Translations under genes and position numbers: made by a program | In this document: positions 1-10,599 of the stretch, piece by piece | Numbering within the stretch: position 1 is the stretch's first letter | Layout: each line of letters opens with the position of its first letter | Assembly: GCF_000426285.1 (NCBI RefSeq) | Contig: NZ_AUFB01000001.1 | Location: 124,001 to 188,000, forward strand | From: Rhizobium leucaenae USDA 9039 | GTDB lineage: Bacteria; Pseudomonadota; Alphaproteobacteria; Rhizobiales; Rhizobiaceae | Length of the DNA stretch: 64,000 bases | Direction of reading: 5' to 3' | Notes under the pieces: generated by a model | What the model saw: only the letters and a program-made list of their open reading frames with translations | Told to the model about the DNA's origin: nothing | Databases searched by the model: none

Positions 1-1
1 C

Positions 2-244
2 ATCAACGTCTTCGAAACGGCAAGCCCAACGGACCTGCACACTTACGGCGTAAAAATCGATACGGATTTCATCCGCATGTATTTCGACGGCAAATTCGTT
101 TGGAAGACCAAAGTCCTGCCGGAACATCGTCAGCCGATGTATATTCTTTTGAATCTCGGCATCGTCGACAGCGTCACCAAAATGGTGGCGCCGGATCCGT
201 GCTTTATGTTCGTCGACTATGTCAGGGCCTATCAGTTCAAATAG
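2..244 (+). CDS. C-terminal part of a GH16-like beta-glucanase (5' end outside window)
   Basis: The window opens inside a reading frame of 80 codons ending at a TAG. The peptide contains HTYGVKIDTDFIRMYFDG and, further on, PMYILLNLG and FVDYVRAYQ. These are typical of the last strands of the concanavalin-A-like jelly roll in family 16 glycoside hydrolases, where an HxYxxxWxxxxIxxYxDG segment and a final VDYVRVYQ strand recur. Catalytic residues (ExDxxE) would lie upstream, outside the window, so activity cannot be judged. In rhizobia such enzymes (ExoK/ExsH type) trim secreted exopolysaccharide, which fits the polysaccharide genes 17 kb downstream, but the link is inference. Confidence 0.7.
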   Translation: MNVFETASPTDLHTYGVKIDTDFIRMYFDGKFVWKTKVLPEHRQPMYILLNLGIVDSVTKMVAPDPCFMFVDYVRAYQFK

Positions 245-580
245 GCGCCTGACGATAAGGCCTCGTGCCTGCAGCGACACTCTTGGCCTGCATTCCTTCA
301 TAAGCGCAGAATGACACCTTCTTCTTTGGGACGCGGGGGATTTTTCGCCTGCGACGCGCTGGGATTCCTTTGTTCGTAATGCTTTTGGCCAGATCGGGGC
401 TGCCCTGGCGGTCTCTTCCGACGAAATGTCTACGTCGGCTAAGGCTTAAGACTTTCGTTGAGGACGGCAGTCATCCCAATGATCAACTGGTGATTTTCCG
501 ACAGCGTGAAATTCTGCTGACGACGATGAGGCACAGATGTCGTGCCGTCGCAGGCAGCAAACGTAGCCCGGAGCACAGCG
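245..580. other. Intergenic region ahead of the megasynthase operon
   Basis: This 336-base stretch separates the GH16-like gene from the first NRPS gene. It must hold the megasynthase promoter if that operon is transcribed independently. I see no convincing sigma70 hexamer pair and no strong hairpin-plus-T-tract terminator for the upstream gene. A GGAG at 570-573 is the ribosome binding site for the ATG at 581. Short open frames here have no recognisable content. Confidence 0.5.
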
Positions 581-2491
581 ATGATCGATTACGATGAAGA
601 GAAAACCAATTTTGCCGTAGCCATGCACTACGACCGAGACCGCTGCCTTCACGACATGGTGCGTGAACAGGCCCAGGCTGCGCCGCACGCGACGGCTGTC
701 GTTTTCGGGGATACGGCTCTCAACTACCGCGAGCTTGATCGGCTTTCCGACGCATTGGCGGCCTACCTCGTAAAGCTCGGTATCCGCAGGGCTGACATCG
801 TCGGCCTGTTCCTGCCGCGTAGTCTCAACGCCATCGTCTGCAAGCTTGCCATTCTCAAGGCCGGCGGCGCCTACCTTCCGCTCGATCCCGCCTTTCCGAT
901 CGAACATCTCGACTATGTCATCGGCGAATGCGAGCCGAAGGTGGTCTTCGTCGATTCGGCCTATGGCGATAAGATCAGCGTTGTTCCCAGCATGCGCGGC
1001 CGGGTTATCGAGGCCAGCGCGATCATCGCGGAAATGACGATCAGCCCACCGCAGCCGAGGCCTTCCGTCAAGATCGGCGGCGACGATCTGGCCTATGTCA
1101 TGTACACCTCCGGTTCGACCGGCCGGCCGAAAGGCACCGCAATCGCGCATCGCAGCATCGCCCGAGTCGTCCTCGATCAGACCTATGTCGATTTCCAACC
1201 GGATGATGTGGTCCTTCATACCGCAACGATCGCCTTTGACGCGGCGACCCTCGAGATCTGGGGCGCGTTGCTCAACGGCTCCATGCTTGTCGGCATGCCG
1301 GACACGAGCTTCTCCGTCGCTCGGCTCAGCAACCTGATACGCGAAGCCGGCATCAGCATCATGTTCCTGACGACGGGGCTCTTCAACGTGTTTGCCGACC
1401 ACGCCGACGGCGATCTGCCGAAGCTTCGGCATGTCCTGTTCGGCGGCGATGTCGGATCGGCGGTTCATGCGCGCCGCTTCCTCGACCGTCATCCCGGCTG
1501 CAAGCTCACGAACGCCTATGGACCGACCGAAACGACGGTTTTTGCCACGGCCTTCGAAGTGCCTGCGAACTTTTCCGAGCCGGAATTGCCGATCGGCAGG
1601 GCAATCGCCCATACCGGCATTGCCGTTCTCGACGAGGAATTGCGGGAGGTTCCGCACGGAACCGAGGGGCAGTTGGCAATAACGGGCGACGGACTGGCCA
1701 TCGGCTATTTCAAACGCCCGGAAATGACCGGCGAGAAATTCGTGACGATCAGCACCAACGGCGGCCAAAAGCGGTACTATCTGACGGGCGATCTTGCCGT
1801 TCTGCATGCGGACGGCATGGTGGCCTTCAAGGGACGCCGCGACCGGCAGGTCAAGATCAACGGCAAGCGCATCGAACTCGATGAAATCGAAGCGACGCTG
1901 AGACGCGATCCGCGCCTTGCCGACGGTATCGTCCTCTGCCACGTCCAAAGCCCGACACTGAAGCGCATTGTCGCCTACCTGTGCCCTCGTCAGGGGAGCG
2001 CAGGTCCCGATTTCGTGCCGAGCGTCATGGCGGGGCTGCGGGCAGCACTTCCAGCCTACATGATCCCGAGTGCCGCAGTGGTCGTCGATGCATTCCCGCT
2101 GACGCCGGCCGGCAAGGTCGACCGCTCGAAGCTTCAGCCGCCGCCGATGGAGCAGATCGAGATCGCACCGGACGCTGTCGCCAAGAGCCAGACGGAGACA
2201 CTTCTGACAAGGCTTTGGCAGGATGCGCTGGGCACGGCCAAGATCGATCTCGACAGAAACTTCTTCGACCTCGGCGGAACCTCGCTTCAGCTCATGGAAA
2301 TCCATGCGGGCCTTGAGTCCGAGCTCGAACGCTCCGTCGACGTCGTTGCCTTGTTCAAGCACCCGACCATCCGCGAACTGGCGCGCTACGTCGACGGCAA
2401 GGCTTCGGGTTCGCCGCGGGCGATCGCCGCCGCCCAGCGTGCCGCTCTCCAGAGAAAGACCATGTCCCAATTCCGCAGGAGTTCTTCATGA
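581..2491 (+). CDS. NRPS starter protein: adenylation domain plus carrier domain (A-T)
   Basis: A 636-residue stand-alone A-T protein that activates an acid as its adenylate and loads it on its own carrier. Visible cores are A3 YTSGSTGRPKG (about 175-185), A5 NAYGPTE, A7 LTGDLA, A8 GRRDRQVKINGKRIE and A10 PAGKVDRSKL, followed by a carrier motif LGGTSLQL with phosphopantetheine Ser568. By eye the specificity pocket reads about DALFLGAVFK. I do not recognise a substrate, but Asp235 suggests an alpha-amino acid. ATG 581 is chosen over GTG 542 because GGAG lies 7 bases upstream. The stop overlaps the next start as ATGA, so the two genes are probably translationally coupled. Lacking a C domain, it is best read as the loading module. 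Confidence 0.93.
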   Translation: MIDYDEEKTNFAVAMHYDRDRCLHDMVREQAQAAPHATAVVFGDTALNYRELDRLSDALAAYLVKLGIRRADIVGLFLPRSLNAIVCKLAILKAGGAYLPLDPAFPIEHLDYVIGECEPKVVFVDSAYGDKISVVPSMRGRVIEASAIIAEMTISPPQPRPSVKIGGDDLAYVMYTSGSTGRPKGTAIAHRSIARVVLDQTYVDFQPDDVVLHTATIAFDAATLEIWGALLNGSMLVGMPDTSFSVARLSNLIREAGISIMFLTTGLFNVFADHADGDLPKLRHVLFGGDVGSAVHARRFLDRHPGCKLTNAYGPTETTVFATAFEVPANFSEPELPIGRAIAHTGIAVLDEELREVPHGTEGQLAITGDGLAIGYFKRPEMTGEKFVTISTNGGQKRYYLTGDLAVLHADGMVAFKGRRDRQVKINGKRIELDEIEATLRRDPRLADGIVLCHVQSPTLKRIVAYLCPRQGSAGPDFVPSVMAGLRAALPAYMIPSAAVVVDAFPLTPAGKVDRSKLQPPPMEQIEIAPDAVAKSQTETLLTRLWQDALGTAKIDLDRNFFDLGGTSLQLMEIHAGLESELERSVDVVALFKHPTIRELARYVDGKASGSPRAIAAAQRAALQRKTMSQFRRSSS

Positions 2492-5400
2492 CGAAAGATT
2501 TCGACACCGGTCATGCCAATGGCGATGAGAGTGATTTCGATAGCAATCAGGATTGGGACAATCAGGATTCGGGCGGTATCGCAATCATCGGCATGTCCGG
2601 TCGCTTCCCGGGAGCGCCTTCGGTAGAGGCGCTTTGGCAAATGATTTGCGAGGGGCGCAATGCCTTCTCGCAATTCTCGCCGGAAGAACTCGAAGATGCC
2701 TTTACCGATGAGGAGCGCGCGCAGCCGAATTTTGTTCCGGCCCGCCCGCATCTTCGCGATGTCGAGATGTTCGATGCCGATTTCTTCGGCATGTATCCGC
2801 GCGAGGCGGCGCTGACCGATCCGCAGCATAGGGTCTTCCTCGAAATCTGCTGGGAAGCGCTCGAAAATGGCGGCTATGATCCGCAGCGCTACCCGGGAAT
2901 GATCGGCGTCTTCGCCGGCTCCTCGATGCCGACTTATCTCATCAACAACGTTCTCGGCGATCGCGCCAAGGCGGAGGAATTCACCTCCAACTATCAGATC
3001 GGCTGTTTCCAACAGCTTGTCGGCGCGCTCAACGACACGCTTGCCACACGAATCGCCTATAAATTCAATCTGCGTGGTCCCGCCTTCACAGTACAATCGG
3101 CCTGCTCGACCTCGCTGCTCGCCGTATCACAGGCCTGCCAGAACCTCCTCACCTATAGCTGCGATATGGCGCTTGCCGGCGGTGTCTCGATCACCATTCC
3201 GCAAAGGCGCGGCTACATCTATCAGGAAGGCGGCATGGCCTCGCCGGATGGCACCTGCCGTCCCTTCGACGCGAACGCCGCCGGGACGGTCTTCGCCAGC
3301 GGCGCCGGCGTCGTCCTTCTGAAGCGCCAGGAGGATGCAATCCGGGATGGCGACCATATCTATGCGGTCATCCGCGGCTACGGCGTCAACAATGATGGTT
3401 CCGACAAGATCGGCTTCGTCGCTCCCAGCGTCGAGGGCCAGGCAGAAGCGATTTCGGCAGCCTTTGCGAATGCCGCCGTCTCGCCCGCGACAATCGGCTA
3501 TGTCGAATGCCACGGCACCGCGACGCCGCTCGGCGATCCCATCGAATTCAGCGGCCTCAAGGGTGCTTTCTCGGAAGATCCGCCGGGGCCGGCAAGTTGT
3601 GCCCTGGGATCAGTGAAAGGCAATATCGGTCATACCGACGCCGCCGCCGGCGTTACCGGCCTCATCAAGACGGCACTGGCATTGGGCAGGGCGAAGATCC
3701 CGCCGATGCCCAACTACGAAAAGCCGAACCCACGCATCGATCTTGATCGCAGCCCCTTTTACATTCCGACCGAAATGATCGACTGGCCTGAAACGGACGG
3801 GCCGCGCCGCGCCGGTGTCAGTGCATTCGGCGTCGGCGGTACGAACATTCACGTTATCGTCGAGGAAGCGCCGGTGCGTCGCGCCGAGCCCGCGGATGAG
3901 CAGGATGAGCCATATCTTCTGCCTCTTTCGGCATCCAATCCTGCCGCCCTGTCAGCGATGCGGACCAATCTCGCCGACCATCTTGCCAACAATCCTGGGC
4001 TGCCTTTGGCGCAATTGGCGCACACGCTGCAGGCCGGCCGGCGTGAGTTCAATCATCGCCTTGCCATCGCCGCCAGCACCGTGGAGGAAGTGATCGATCG
4101 CCTTGGGGCGGAGCGCTACCAGTCGCTCGTTGCTGCGGATCAACCCCCGGTCGCCTTCATGTTTCCGGGGCAGGGCGCTCAATACCCCGGCATGGGCGCC
4201 GGTCTCTACAACTCGGAGCCGGAATTCGCCCGCTGGATCGATCGTGGCGCCGAGATCCTGAAGATGACGCTCGGCGTCGATCTGCGCGATTACATCTGCC
4301 ACACCGGCCCGGTCACGCAGTCAATGGCCGACGAGCAGCGCGAAACGCGCATCGCCCAGCCCTGCCTCTATCTCGTCGAATATGCGCTGGCGCGGCTATG
4401 GTTGAGCCGCGGCGTCAAGCCCTATGCGATGATCGGCCATAGCGTCGGCGAATTCGTCGCCGCAACGCTTGCCAATGTCATCTCCTTCGAAGACGGCTTA
4501 CGGCTGGTCGCCAATCGCGGGCGGCTGATGCAGAACCAGCCGCACGGTGCAATGGTGTCCGTTCGCGCCGATGCCGAAACCGTCGCGATGCATCTGCGCG
4601 GCAAGGTCGAAATCGCCGCGATCAATGCGCCGAAACTCTCCGTTATCTCCGGGCCATTCGAGGATATCGATACGGTCTGCACCATTCTCGAATCCGCCGG
4701 CATCGCCTTCAGCCGGCTGCATACCTCGCATGCCTTCCATTCAGCGATGATGGATGACGCCGTCATTGCCCTGCGTGAAGAGACGGCGAAGACTACCTAC
4801 GGCACGGCCACCGTGCCGTATATTTCCTGCGTCACCGGCGACTGGCAGACCGGTGAACGTGGAACTTCGCCGGACTATTGGGCGAGCCATTGCCGCGATG
4901 CGGTTCATTTCGCCGATGGTCTGATGACGCTCTGCCGTGGCCGGAAACCGGTGCTTCTGGAAGTCGGTCCCGGTCGAACGCTCTCAGTCTTTGCCGCACA
5001 GACGATTGCCCGCGACGCCCTTGCCGCCGTCGTGCAGTCCTTGCCCGAGCATGATCGTGCCTTTGCCGCTTCCGAGACCCTGGCGGAAGCACATGGCAAA
5101 CTCTGGATGGCCGGCTACCCGCTGGAATGGCCGGCTCTGCCTGCCAGCGCCCAGCATCGCCTCGCTCTGCCGACCTATCCGTTCCAGCGCCAGCGCCACT
5201 GGATCGACGCGCCGCAATCCTCCCGCCGTGCGTCGAGCCAACCGGCTCTGCCCACTGAAATTCCTGAGCCCGCTGCCTCTTTCGCAGCCGATGTCAACCT
5301 TGTCGATGAGAACAACGCCATGAACGTCGTAACACCACTTTCCCTTTCCGATCGCGTCCTCACACTTGAAACATCCCTGTTGACCTTGCTCAGCGAAATG

Positions 5401-8400
5401 TCAGGGGAGACGTTGGGGGTTACCGAGCGGGCCGTGACTTTCCTCGAACTCGGTTTCGACTCGCTGTTCGTAGGCCAGTTCGCGCAGCGCATCGAGAAGG
5501 AATACAAGGTCAAACTCTCCTTCCGCGAGCTGCTCAGCAACATTCCCTCCGTCGCCGATCTGGCTCTGCATCTTGACCAGCAGATGCCGCCGGATGCAGT
5601 GAAGCCAGCCGCTGCACCGCCGGTGGCGCCGGTTGTCGCTTCTGCCGCGCCCGTTGCCACGGCACCGTCCCCGGTCGCAATTCCGATGGCGCTTCCAGTC
5701 GCCCCGATGCCGATGGTATCAGGCGCTTCGCCCGATTTGGCTGCCGTGCTGCAATCGCAGATCCAGTTGGCGCAGTCCTTGTTTGCCCAGCAGTTGCTGA
5801 TCCTGCAGGGCGGCACGGCGCTTGTCCCGCCCGCTGCTGCAATAGCGGCCGCCCCGCAATCGGTACCGGCGGTCGTGGCCACTCCCGCGCCTGTCATTGC
5901 AGCAGCCGCCAAGCCGGCGACGGAGGCAGCGGAAACCGAATTCGGCACGGAACGCATCAAGCTCTATCGCCCCGGCGCAAAGAGCCTCGCGCCGGAAATA
6001 TCCAACGCGAAACGCGCCTTCATCGCCGACCTGACTGCCGCGTATGAAGCGAAAAATGCCAAGTCCAAGGCCTTCACCAAGGACAATCGCCATTGGCTCG
6101 CAGACCCGCGCACGGCCTCCGGCTTCCGCGCCGACTGGAAGGAAATGGTCTTCCCGATCGTCTGCGATCATTCCAAAGGCGCACACATCTGGGATGTCGA
6201 CGGCAACAAATACGTCGATCTGGTCAATGGCTTCGGGCAGACTGCATTCGGTCACGCCCCGGATTTCGTCATCGAGGCGATCAAGGCGCAGGCCGATATC
6301 GGCTTCGCCATCGGCCCGCAGACGCCGCTTGCCGGCGATGTCGCGGGCATGATCGCCGAGGTGACCGGCCATGAGCGGGTTACCTTCTGCAACACCGGCT
6401 CGGAAGCCGTCATGGCCGCCATGCGTCTTGCCCGCGCAGTTACCGGCCGTGACCGCATCGTGGTCTTCGCCAATGACTATCACGGCCAGTTCGACGAAGT
6501 ACTGGTCAAAGGCCGCAACCGAGCTGACAGGCCGATCGCCTTGCCGATCGCGTCCGGCATTCCGATGGCGTCGGTATCCAACATGACGGTGCTGCGCTAC
6601 GGCGCACCGGAAAGCCTCGACTTCATCCGCAACAATGCCGATGAGATTGCGGCCGTTATCATTGAACCTATCCAGAGCCGCCATCCCGAATTGCAGCCGA
6701 TCGAATTTGTTCGTGAACTGCGTGATGTCGCCACCAAGTCTGAATTTGCCCTGGTCTTCGATGAAGTCGTCACCGGTTTCCGCGTCGATCCCGGCGGCAT
6801 GCAGGCGATTTGGGGCATCAAGGGCGATATGGCGACTTATGGCAAAGTTGTCGGCGGCGGCATGCCGATCGGAGTTCTGGTTGGAAGCGCGCGTTTCATG
6901 GATGCTCTCGACGGCGGCCATTGGAATTATGGCGATGACTCCGTTCCCATGACCGCCCCGACTTTTTTTGCCGGCACATTCGTGCGCCACCCGCTGGTGC
7001 TCGCCGCGGCAAATGCCGTCCTGCATCACATTAAGGGCGAGGGTGCGGAACTTTATGGACGAGTCGCCGAACGAACCCAGGCGCTGGTCGCCGAGATGAA
7101 GGCGGAGCTTGCTAAACGGGGCATCGCCGATGTCGTTCACGGCTATAAGAGCTGGTTCGCCGCCGACTTCAGCAGCCAGGATTCGCTGGGGTCGTTGTTC
7201 TACGCTCAGATGCGCCTGAACGGCGTCCACATCCAGGAAGGCTATCCATGCTTCCTGACAACGGCCCATAGCGAAGAGAATTTCCAGACGATTGCCAAGG
7301 CCTTCCGCGACAGTCTAGATGCCCTGCAGTCGGTAGGCATTCTCGCGCCTGCCGAAGATAGGTCAATCCCAGCCGTCGAAACGAAGGTGCCCGTCGTAGC
7401 GCGCGCTCCGCGGCCTCAATCCGCACCGCTGACCGAGGCGCAGACGGAAATCTGGCTGGCGGCGCAGGCCGGCGACGAGGCCTCGTGCTCTTTCAATGAG
7501 TCCTTTTCATTGAAGCTCGAAGGCGCTTTCGACGAGAAAGCGTTCCGCAAAGCCGTCGACACGGTCGTTGACCGCCACGACGCCTTCCACATCCGTTTTG
7601 ACCGTGGCGGCCAGTTCTTCCACTTCATTCCGGATTTCAAGCTCGACCTGCCGCTAATCGACGGCGCCAGCGAAGCAGATCTGCGGCAGATCGTCGAAGA
7701 CGAGGCGCTGACACCCTTCGACCTGGTAAACGGTCCTCTGGCTCGGGCCAGCATCGTGAAGCTTAGTGACGACAAGCATGTTTTCGTCTTCACCGGTCAC
7801 CACATTGTCTGCGACGGCTGGTCGATCAACGTCTTCGTGGACGAGTTGTCGACCGCCTATGCCGCCTATCAACAGGGCGACACGCCGAGCTTCGAACCGG
7901 CTCTGTCCTTCGCCACCTATTCGACCGACTTCGCGCCGAAGCCGGAGAAATCAGGTGCAACGGAACAATTCTGGCTCGATCAATTCAAGACGGTTCCCGA
8001 TCTGCCGGAAGTGCCGCTTGACCGGCCGCGCCCGGAATATCGCAGCTTTGCCGGGGGAACCTGCACCGGCTTCATCGGCGAAGAGGTCTACAAGACGCTG
8101 AAGAAGGCAGGGGCAAAATCGGGTGCGACGCTGTTCTCCACCCTACTTGCCACCCTGCAGGTGACAATCTCCAGGCTTTCCGGCCAGGATGACATCGTCA
8201 TCGCCATCCCGTCGGCCGGGCAGAGCCTGATCGGCGACCAGATTCTTGTCGGCCACTGCGTCAATCTGCTGCCGCTGCGCCAGACCGTGACGCAGGCGGA
8301 ATCCTTCGTGACGCACCTGAAGGCAACGCAGCAGTTGGTGTTCCAGGCGTTCGAGCATCAGGACTACACCTACGGCACGCTGGTGCGCAAACTCGGCATC

Positions 8401-10599
8401 AAGCGCGACTCACGGCGCCTGCCACTCACCGAGATTCAGTTCAATCTCGAGCGGATGGCCGGTGGCTCCGCCTTCGGCAACCTCAAGCCCACGATCGAGC
8501 CGAATGCGAAGGCCTTCTCCAACTTCGATATGTTCTTCAACATGATCGAGGCAACGGATCATATTCGCATCGACGTCGACTACAATGCCGACGTCTTCGA
8601 CCGCGCTACCATCGAGCGCTGGATCGGCCATTTCGCGACGCTGGCTGCAACACTGGCGAAGGATATGGATCACAAGGTCTCCGACCTGTCGCTGCTGACA
8701 GCGGACGAGAAATCCTGGCTGATCGACAGCCTGAATCACACGGCGATGGACTATAATCATGACGAGTTTGCCTTCTCGCTCTTCGCCCGCAAGGCAGCCG
8801 AAAACCCGAATGCTGTCGCCGCCGAACATGACGGCCACACCATCACCTACGGTGAACTTGAAACCCGCTCCAACCAGCTCGCCCTCTATCTGCAGATGGC
8901 GATCCCCGAACCCGGCGAGCGCATCGCGCTTCTCGTCGAGCGCTCGCTGGAAATGATCGTTGCTCTCATGGCCATCATGAAGTCCGGGCACACCTATGTG
9001 CCGATGGACCCGGCCCATCCTGAGCCGCGGTTGCGTCAAACGCTGGATGTCGCTCGCGTTGGCGGCGTGATCTGCGACAGCGACGAAATGGCAAGGCTTG
9101 CAGCCTCGGGCACGCCCGTCATCCGTATCGACAAGGACGCCAAGGCGATCGGCTCGATGACGGGGGCTACCCTGAAGAGCCTGCCGACCGACACCACCGC
9201 TCCGGCCTACATCATCTTTACCTCGGGCTCGACCGGTATGCCGAAAGGCGTCGAAGTGTCCCATCGGGCGCTGACGAACTTCCTCCTCTCCATGGCGAAG
9301 GAGCCGGGATTCACCGCCAGCGACACGCTGATTGCCGTGACGACCATCTCCTTCGATATTGCCGGGCTGGAAATATACCTGCCACTGATATCGGGCGGAA
9401 AGGTCGTCATCGCCAGCCGCACGCAGGTACAGGACGGTTTCGCGCTGGTGAAATTGGTCAACGAGCACAATGCCACGGTGCTGCAGGCAACTCCGACGCT
9501 CTGGCAGATGTTGACGGAGGCTGGCCTCAAGGAACGGCCGAACCTGAAAATGCTTTGCGGCGGCGAACCGTTGCCGAAGGAGCTGGCGAAATCGCTGCTG
9601 ACAATCGGGGGTGAACTCTGGAACATGTATGGCCCGACCGAGACGACGATCTGGTCTTCGTTGCAGCGGATCACCGATGCGGATCAGCCGATCACCATCG
9701 GCCACCCGATCGCCAATACCCAGCTCTATATCCTCGACCAGAACAACCGCATCGCGCCGATCGGCGTGACCGGCGAACTGCATATCGGCGGCGACGGCCT
9801 GGCGAACGGTTATTTCGACCGGCTTGACCTGACCGAGAAAGCCTTCGTGCCGTTCTGCTTCGCTACCGGCAGGCCGAAGCGGCTCTACAAGACGGGCGAT
9901 GTCGGCCGGCGTCTGGCCGACGGTTCGCTGCAACTGCTCGGCCGGCGCGACCAGCAGATCAAGCTTCGCGGTTTCCGCATCGAACTCGGTGACATCGAAG
10001 CCGTCGTTTCCAAAGCCGAAGGCATTCGCCAATGCGCCGTCGTTGCGGCGGAAAACCAGAAGGGTGACCGCTCTCTGGTCTGCTATGTCATACCCACCGT
10101 CAGCGGCACCGAACTTTCGCCAGCCAATCTCGCGGCGTATGCCAAGGCCAATCTGCCTGGCCATATGGTGCCGAGCTTCTGGGTAACAGAAAGCGAGCTG
10201 CCGCAGACCGCCAACGGCAAGCTCGACCGCAAGACCCTGCAGTTGCGCGGCGTGCCGCAGCGCGAGGCTGTAACCGTCAAGGTCGAACCCAAGACGGAGA
10301 CGGAGCGGCGGTTGCTGACGATCTGGCAGGAGGTGTTGAACCTCGGCGAGATCAGCGTTGACGACAATCTCTACGCGCTGGGTGCCGACTCGCTGACCAT
10401 CTTCCGCATCGCCGCCCGCATGCTTGATACCGGCCTGCCGCTGGAGGCGAAGCATCTGCTGCGTCATCCGTCGGTGGCCGAGCTGGCGGCCTTCGCCGAC
10501 AGCCAAGGCGAGATCAAGGCTGATCCGGCTCAATACCACGTTCCATCATTGAGAGATTTCCGTAACGGCGCACGCCGCGGATTGGAGAGGGCAATATGA
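2488..10599 (+). CDS. Hybrid PKS-NRPS: KS-AT-ACP-aminotransferase-C-A-T
   Basis: A 2703-residue megasynthase. The KS (from about residue 29) has Cys206 in SACSTS, His342 in ECHGTA and His382 in GNIGHTDAA. The AT has FPGQGAQ (about 559), GHSVGE with Ser652, and HAFH (748-751), which indicates malonyl-CoA. The ACP has Ser992 in LGFDSL, followed by a Pro/Ala linker. A class III PLP aminotransferase follows (about 1150-1610; NTGSEAV, Lys1453 in YGKVVGGG). The C domain has an intact HHIVCDG with His1772. The A domain has FTSGSTGMPKG and a pocket reading about DILQCGMIWK, close to the glycine code DILQLGxIWK. The final carrier has Ser2635. There is no KR, DH or ER, so the beta-ketone should be handed to the aminotransferase, as in mycosubtilin/iturin and microcystin McyE-type enzymes. 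It overlaps both neighbours as ATGA. Confidence 0.95.
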   Translation: MTKDFDTGHANGDESDFDSNQDWDNQDSGGIAIIGMSGRFPGAPSVEALWQMICEGRNAFSQFSPEELEDAFTDEERAQPNFVPARPHLRDVEMFDADFFGMYPREAALTDPQHRVFLEICWEALENGGYDPQRYPGMIGVFAGSSMPTYLINNVLGDRAKAEEFTSNYQIGCFQQLVGALNDTLATRIAYKFNLRGPAFTVQSACSTSLLAVSQACQNLLTYSCDMALAGGVSITIPQRRGYIYQEGGMASPDGTCRPFDANAAGTVFASGAGVVLLKRQEDAIRDGDHIYAVIRGYGVNNDGSDKIGFVAPSVEGQAEAISAAFANAAVSPATIGYVECHGTATPLGDPIEFSGLKGAFSEDPPGPASCALGSVKGNIGHTDAAAGVTGLIKTALALGRAKIPPMPNYEKPNPRIDLDRSPFYIPTEMIDWPETDGPRRAGVSAFGVGGTNIHVIVEEAPVRRAEPADEQDEPYLLPLSASNPAALSAMRTNLADHLANNPGLPLAQLAHTLQAGRREFNHRLAIAASTVEEVIDRLGAERYQSLVAADQPPVAFMFPGQGAQYPGMGAGLYNSEPEFARWIDRGAEILKMTLGVDLRDYICHTGPVTQSMADEQRETRIAQPCLYLVEYALARLWLSRGVKPYAMIGHSVGEFVAATLANVISFEDGLRLVANRGRLMQNQPHGAMVSVRADAETVAMHLRGKVEIAAINAPKLSVISGPFEDIDTVCTILESAGIAFSRLHTSHAFHSAMMDDAVIALREETAKTTYGTATVPYISCVTGDWQTGERGTSPDYWASHCRDAVHFADGLMTLCRGRKPVLLEVGPGRTLSVFAAQTIARDALAAVVQSLPEHDRAFAASETLAEAHGKLWMAGYPLEWPALPASAQHRLALPTYPFQRQRHWIDAPQSSRRASSQPALPTEIPEPAASFAADVNLVDENNAMNVVTPLSLSDRVLTLETSLLTLLSEMSGETLGVTERAVTFLELGFDSLFVGQFAQRIEKEYKVKLSFRELLSNIPSVADLALHLDQQMPPDAVKPAAAPPVAPVVASAAPVATAPSPVAIPMALPVAPMPMVSGASPDLAAVLQSQIQLAQSLFAQQLLILQGGTALVPPAAAIAAAPQSVPAVVATPAPVIAAAAKPATEAAETEFGTERIKLYRPGAKSLAPEISNAKRAFIADLTAAYEAKNAKSKAFTKDNRHWLADPRTASGFRADWKEMVFPIVCDHSKGAHIWDVDGNKYVDLVNGFGQTAFGHAPDFVIEAIKAQADIGFAIGPQTPLAGDVAGMIAEVTGHERVTFCNTGSEAVMAAMRLARAVTGRDRIVVFANDYHGQFDEVLVKGRNRADRPIALPIASGIPMASVSNMTVLRYGAPESLDFIRNNADEIAAVIIEPIQSRHPELQPIEFVRELRDVATKSEFALVFDEVVTGFRVDPGGMQAIWGIKGDMATYGKVVGGGMPIGVLVGSARFMDALDGGHWNYGDDSVPMTAPTFFAGTFVRHPLVLAAANAVLHHIKGEGAELYGRVAERTQALVAEMKAELAKRGIADVVHGYKSWFAADFSSQDSLGSLFYAQMRLNGVHIQEGYPCFLTTAHSEENFQTIAKAFRDSLDALQSVGILAPAEDRSIPAVETKVPVVARAPRPQSAPLTEAQTEIWLAAQAGDEASCSFNESFSLKLEGAFDEKAFRKAVDTVVDRHDAFHIRFDRGGQFFHFIPDFKLDLPLIDGASEADLRQIVEDEALTPFDLVNGPLARASIVKLSDDKHVFVFTGHHIVCDGWSINVFVDELSTAYAAYQQGDTPSFEPALSFATYSTDFAPKPEKSGATEQFWLDQFKTVPDLPEVPLDRPRPEYRSFAGGTCTGFIGEEVYKTLKKAGAKSGATLFSTLLATLQVTISRLSGQDDIVIAIPSAGQSLIGDQILVGHCVNLLPLRQTVTQAESFVTHLKATQQLVFQAFEHQDYTYGTLVRKLGIKRDSRRLPLTEIQFNLERMAGGSAFGNLKPTIEPNAKAFSNFDMFFNMIEATDHIRIDVDYNADVFDRATIERWIGHFATLAATLAKDMDHKVSDLSLLTADEKSWLIDSLNHTAMDYNHDEFAFSLFARKAAENPNAVAAEHDGHTITYGELETRSNQLALYLQMAIPEPGERIALLVERSLEMIVALMAIMKSGHTYVPMDPAHPEPRLRQTLDVARVGGVICDSDEMARLAASGTPVIRIDKDAKAIGSMTGATLKSLPTDTTAPAYIIFTSGSTGMPKGVEVSHRALTNFLLSMAKEPGFTASDTLIAVTTISFDIAGLEIYLPLISGGKVVIASRTQVQDGFALVKLVNEHNATVLQATPTLWQMLTEAGLKERPNLKMLCGGEPLPKELAKSLLTIGGELWNMYGPTETTIWSSLQRITDADQPITIGHPIANTQLYILDQNNRIAPIGVTGELHIGGDGLANGYFDRLDLTEKAFVPFCFATGRPKRLYKTGDVGRRLADGSLQLLGRRDQQIKLRGFRIELGDIEAVVSKAEGIRQCAVVAAENQKGDRSLVCYVIPTVSGTELSPANLAAYAKANLPGHMVPSFWVTESELPQTANGKLDRKTLQLRGVPQREAVTVKVEPKTETERRLLTIWQEVLNLGEISVDDNLYALGADSLTIFRIAARMLDTGLPLEAKHLLRHPSVAELAAFADSQGEIKADPAQYHVPSLRDFRNGARRGLERAI

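Noticed and set aside
446..2470. Long minus-strand open frame opposite the A-T gene
   Set aside because: The plus-strand frame has all adenylation and carrier motifs. The antisense product is rich in Arg/Asp/His with no family features, as expected for the complement of GC-rich coding sequence.
5719..7269. Minus-strand open frame opposite the aminotransferase domain
   Set aside because: It is antisense to intact AMT motifs including the PLP lysine. No ribosome binding site, no recognisable content.
8410..10539. Roughly 700-codon minus-strand frame opposite the C-A-T part
   Set aside because: Shadow of a well-supported C-A-T coding region; composition typical of antisense frames.
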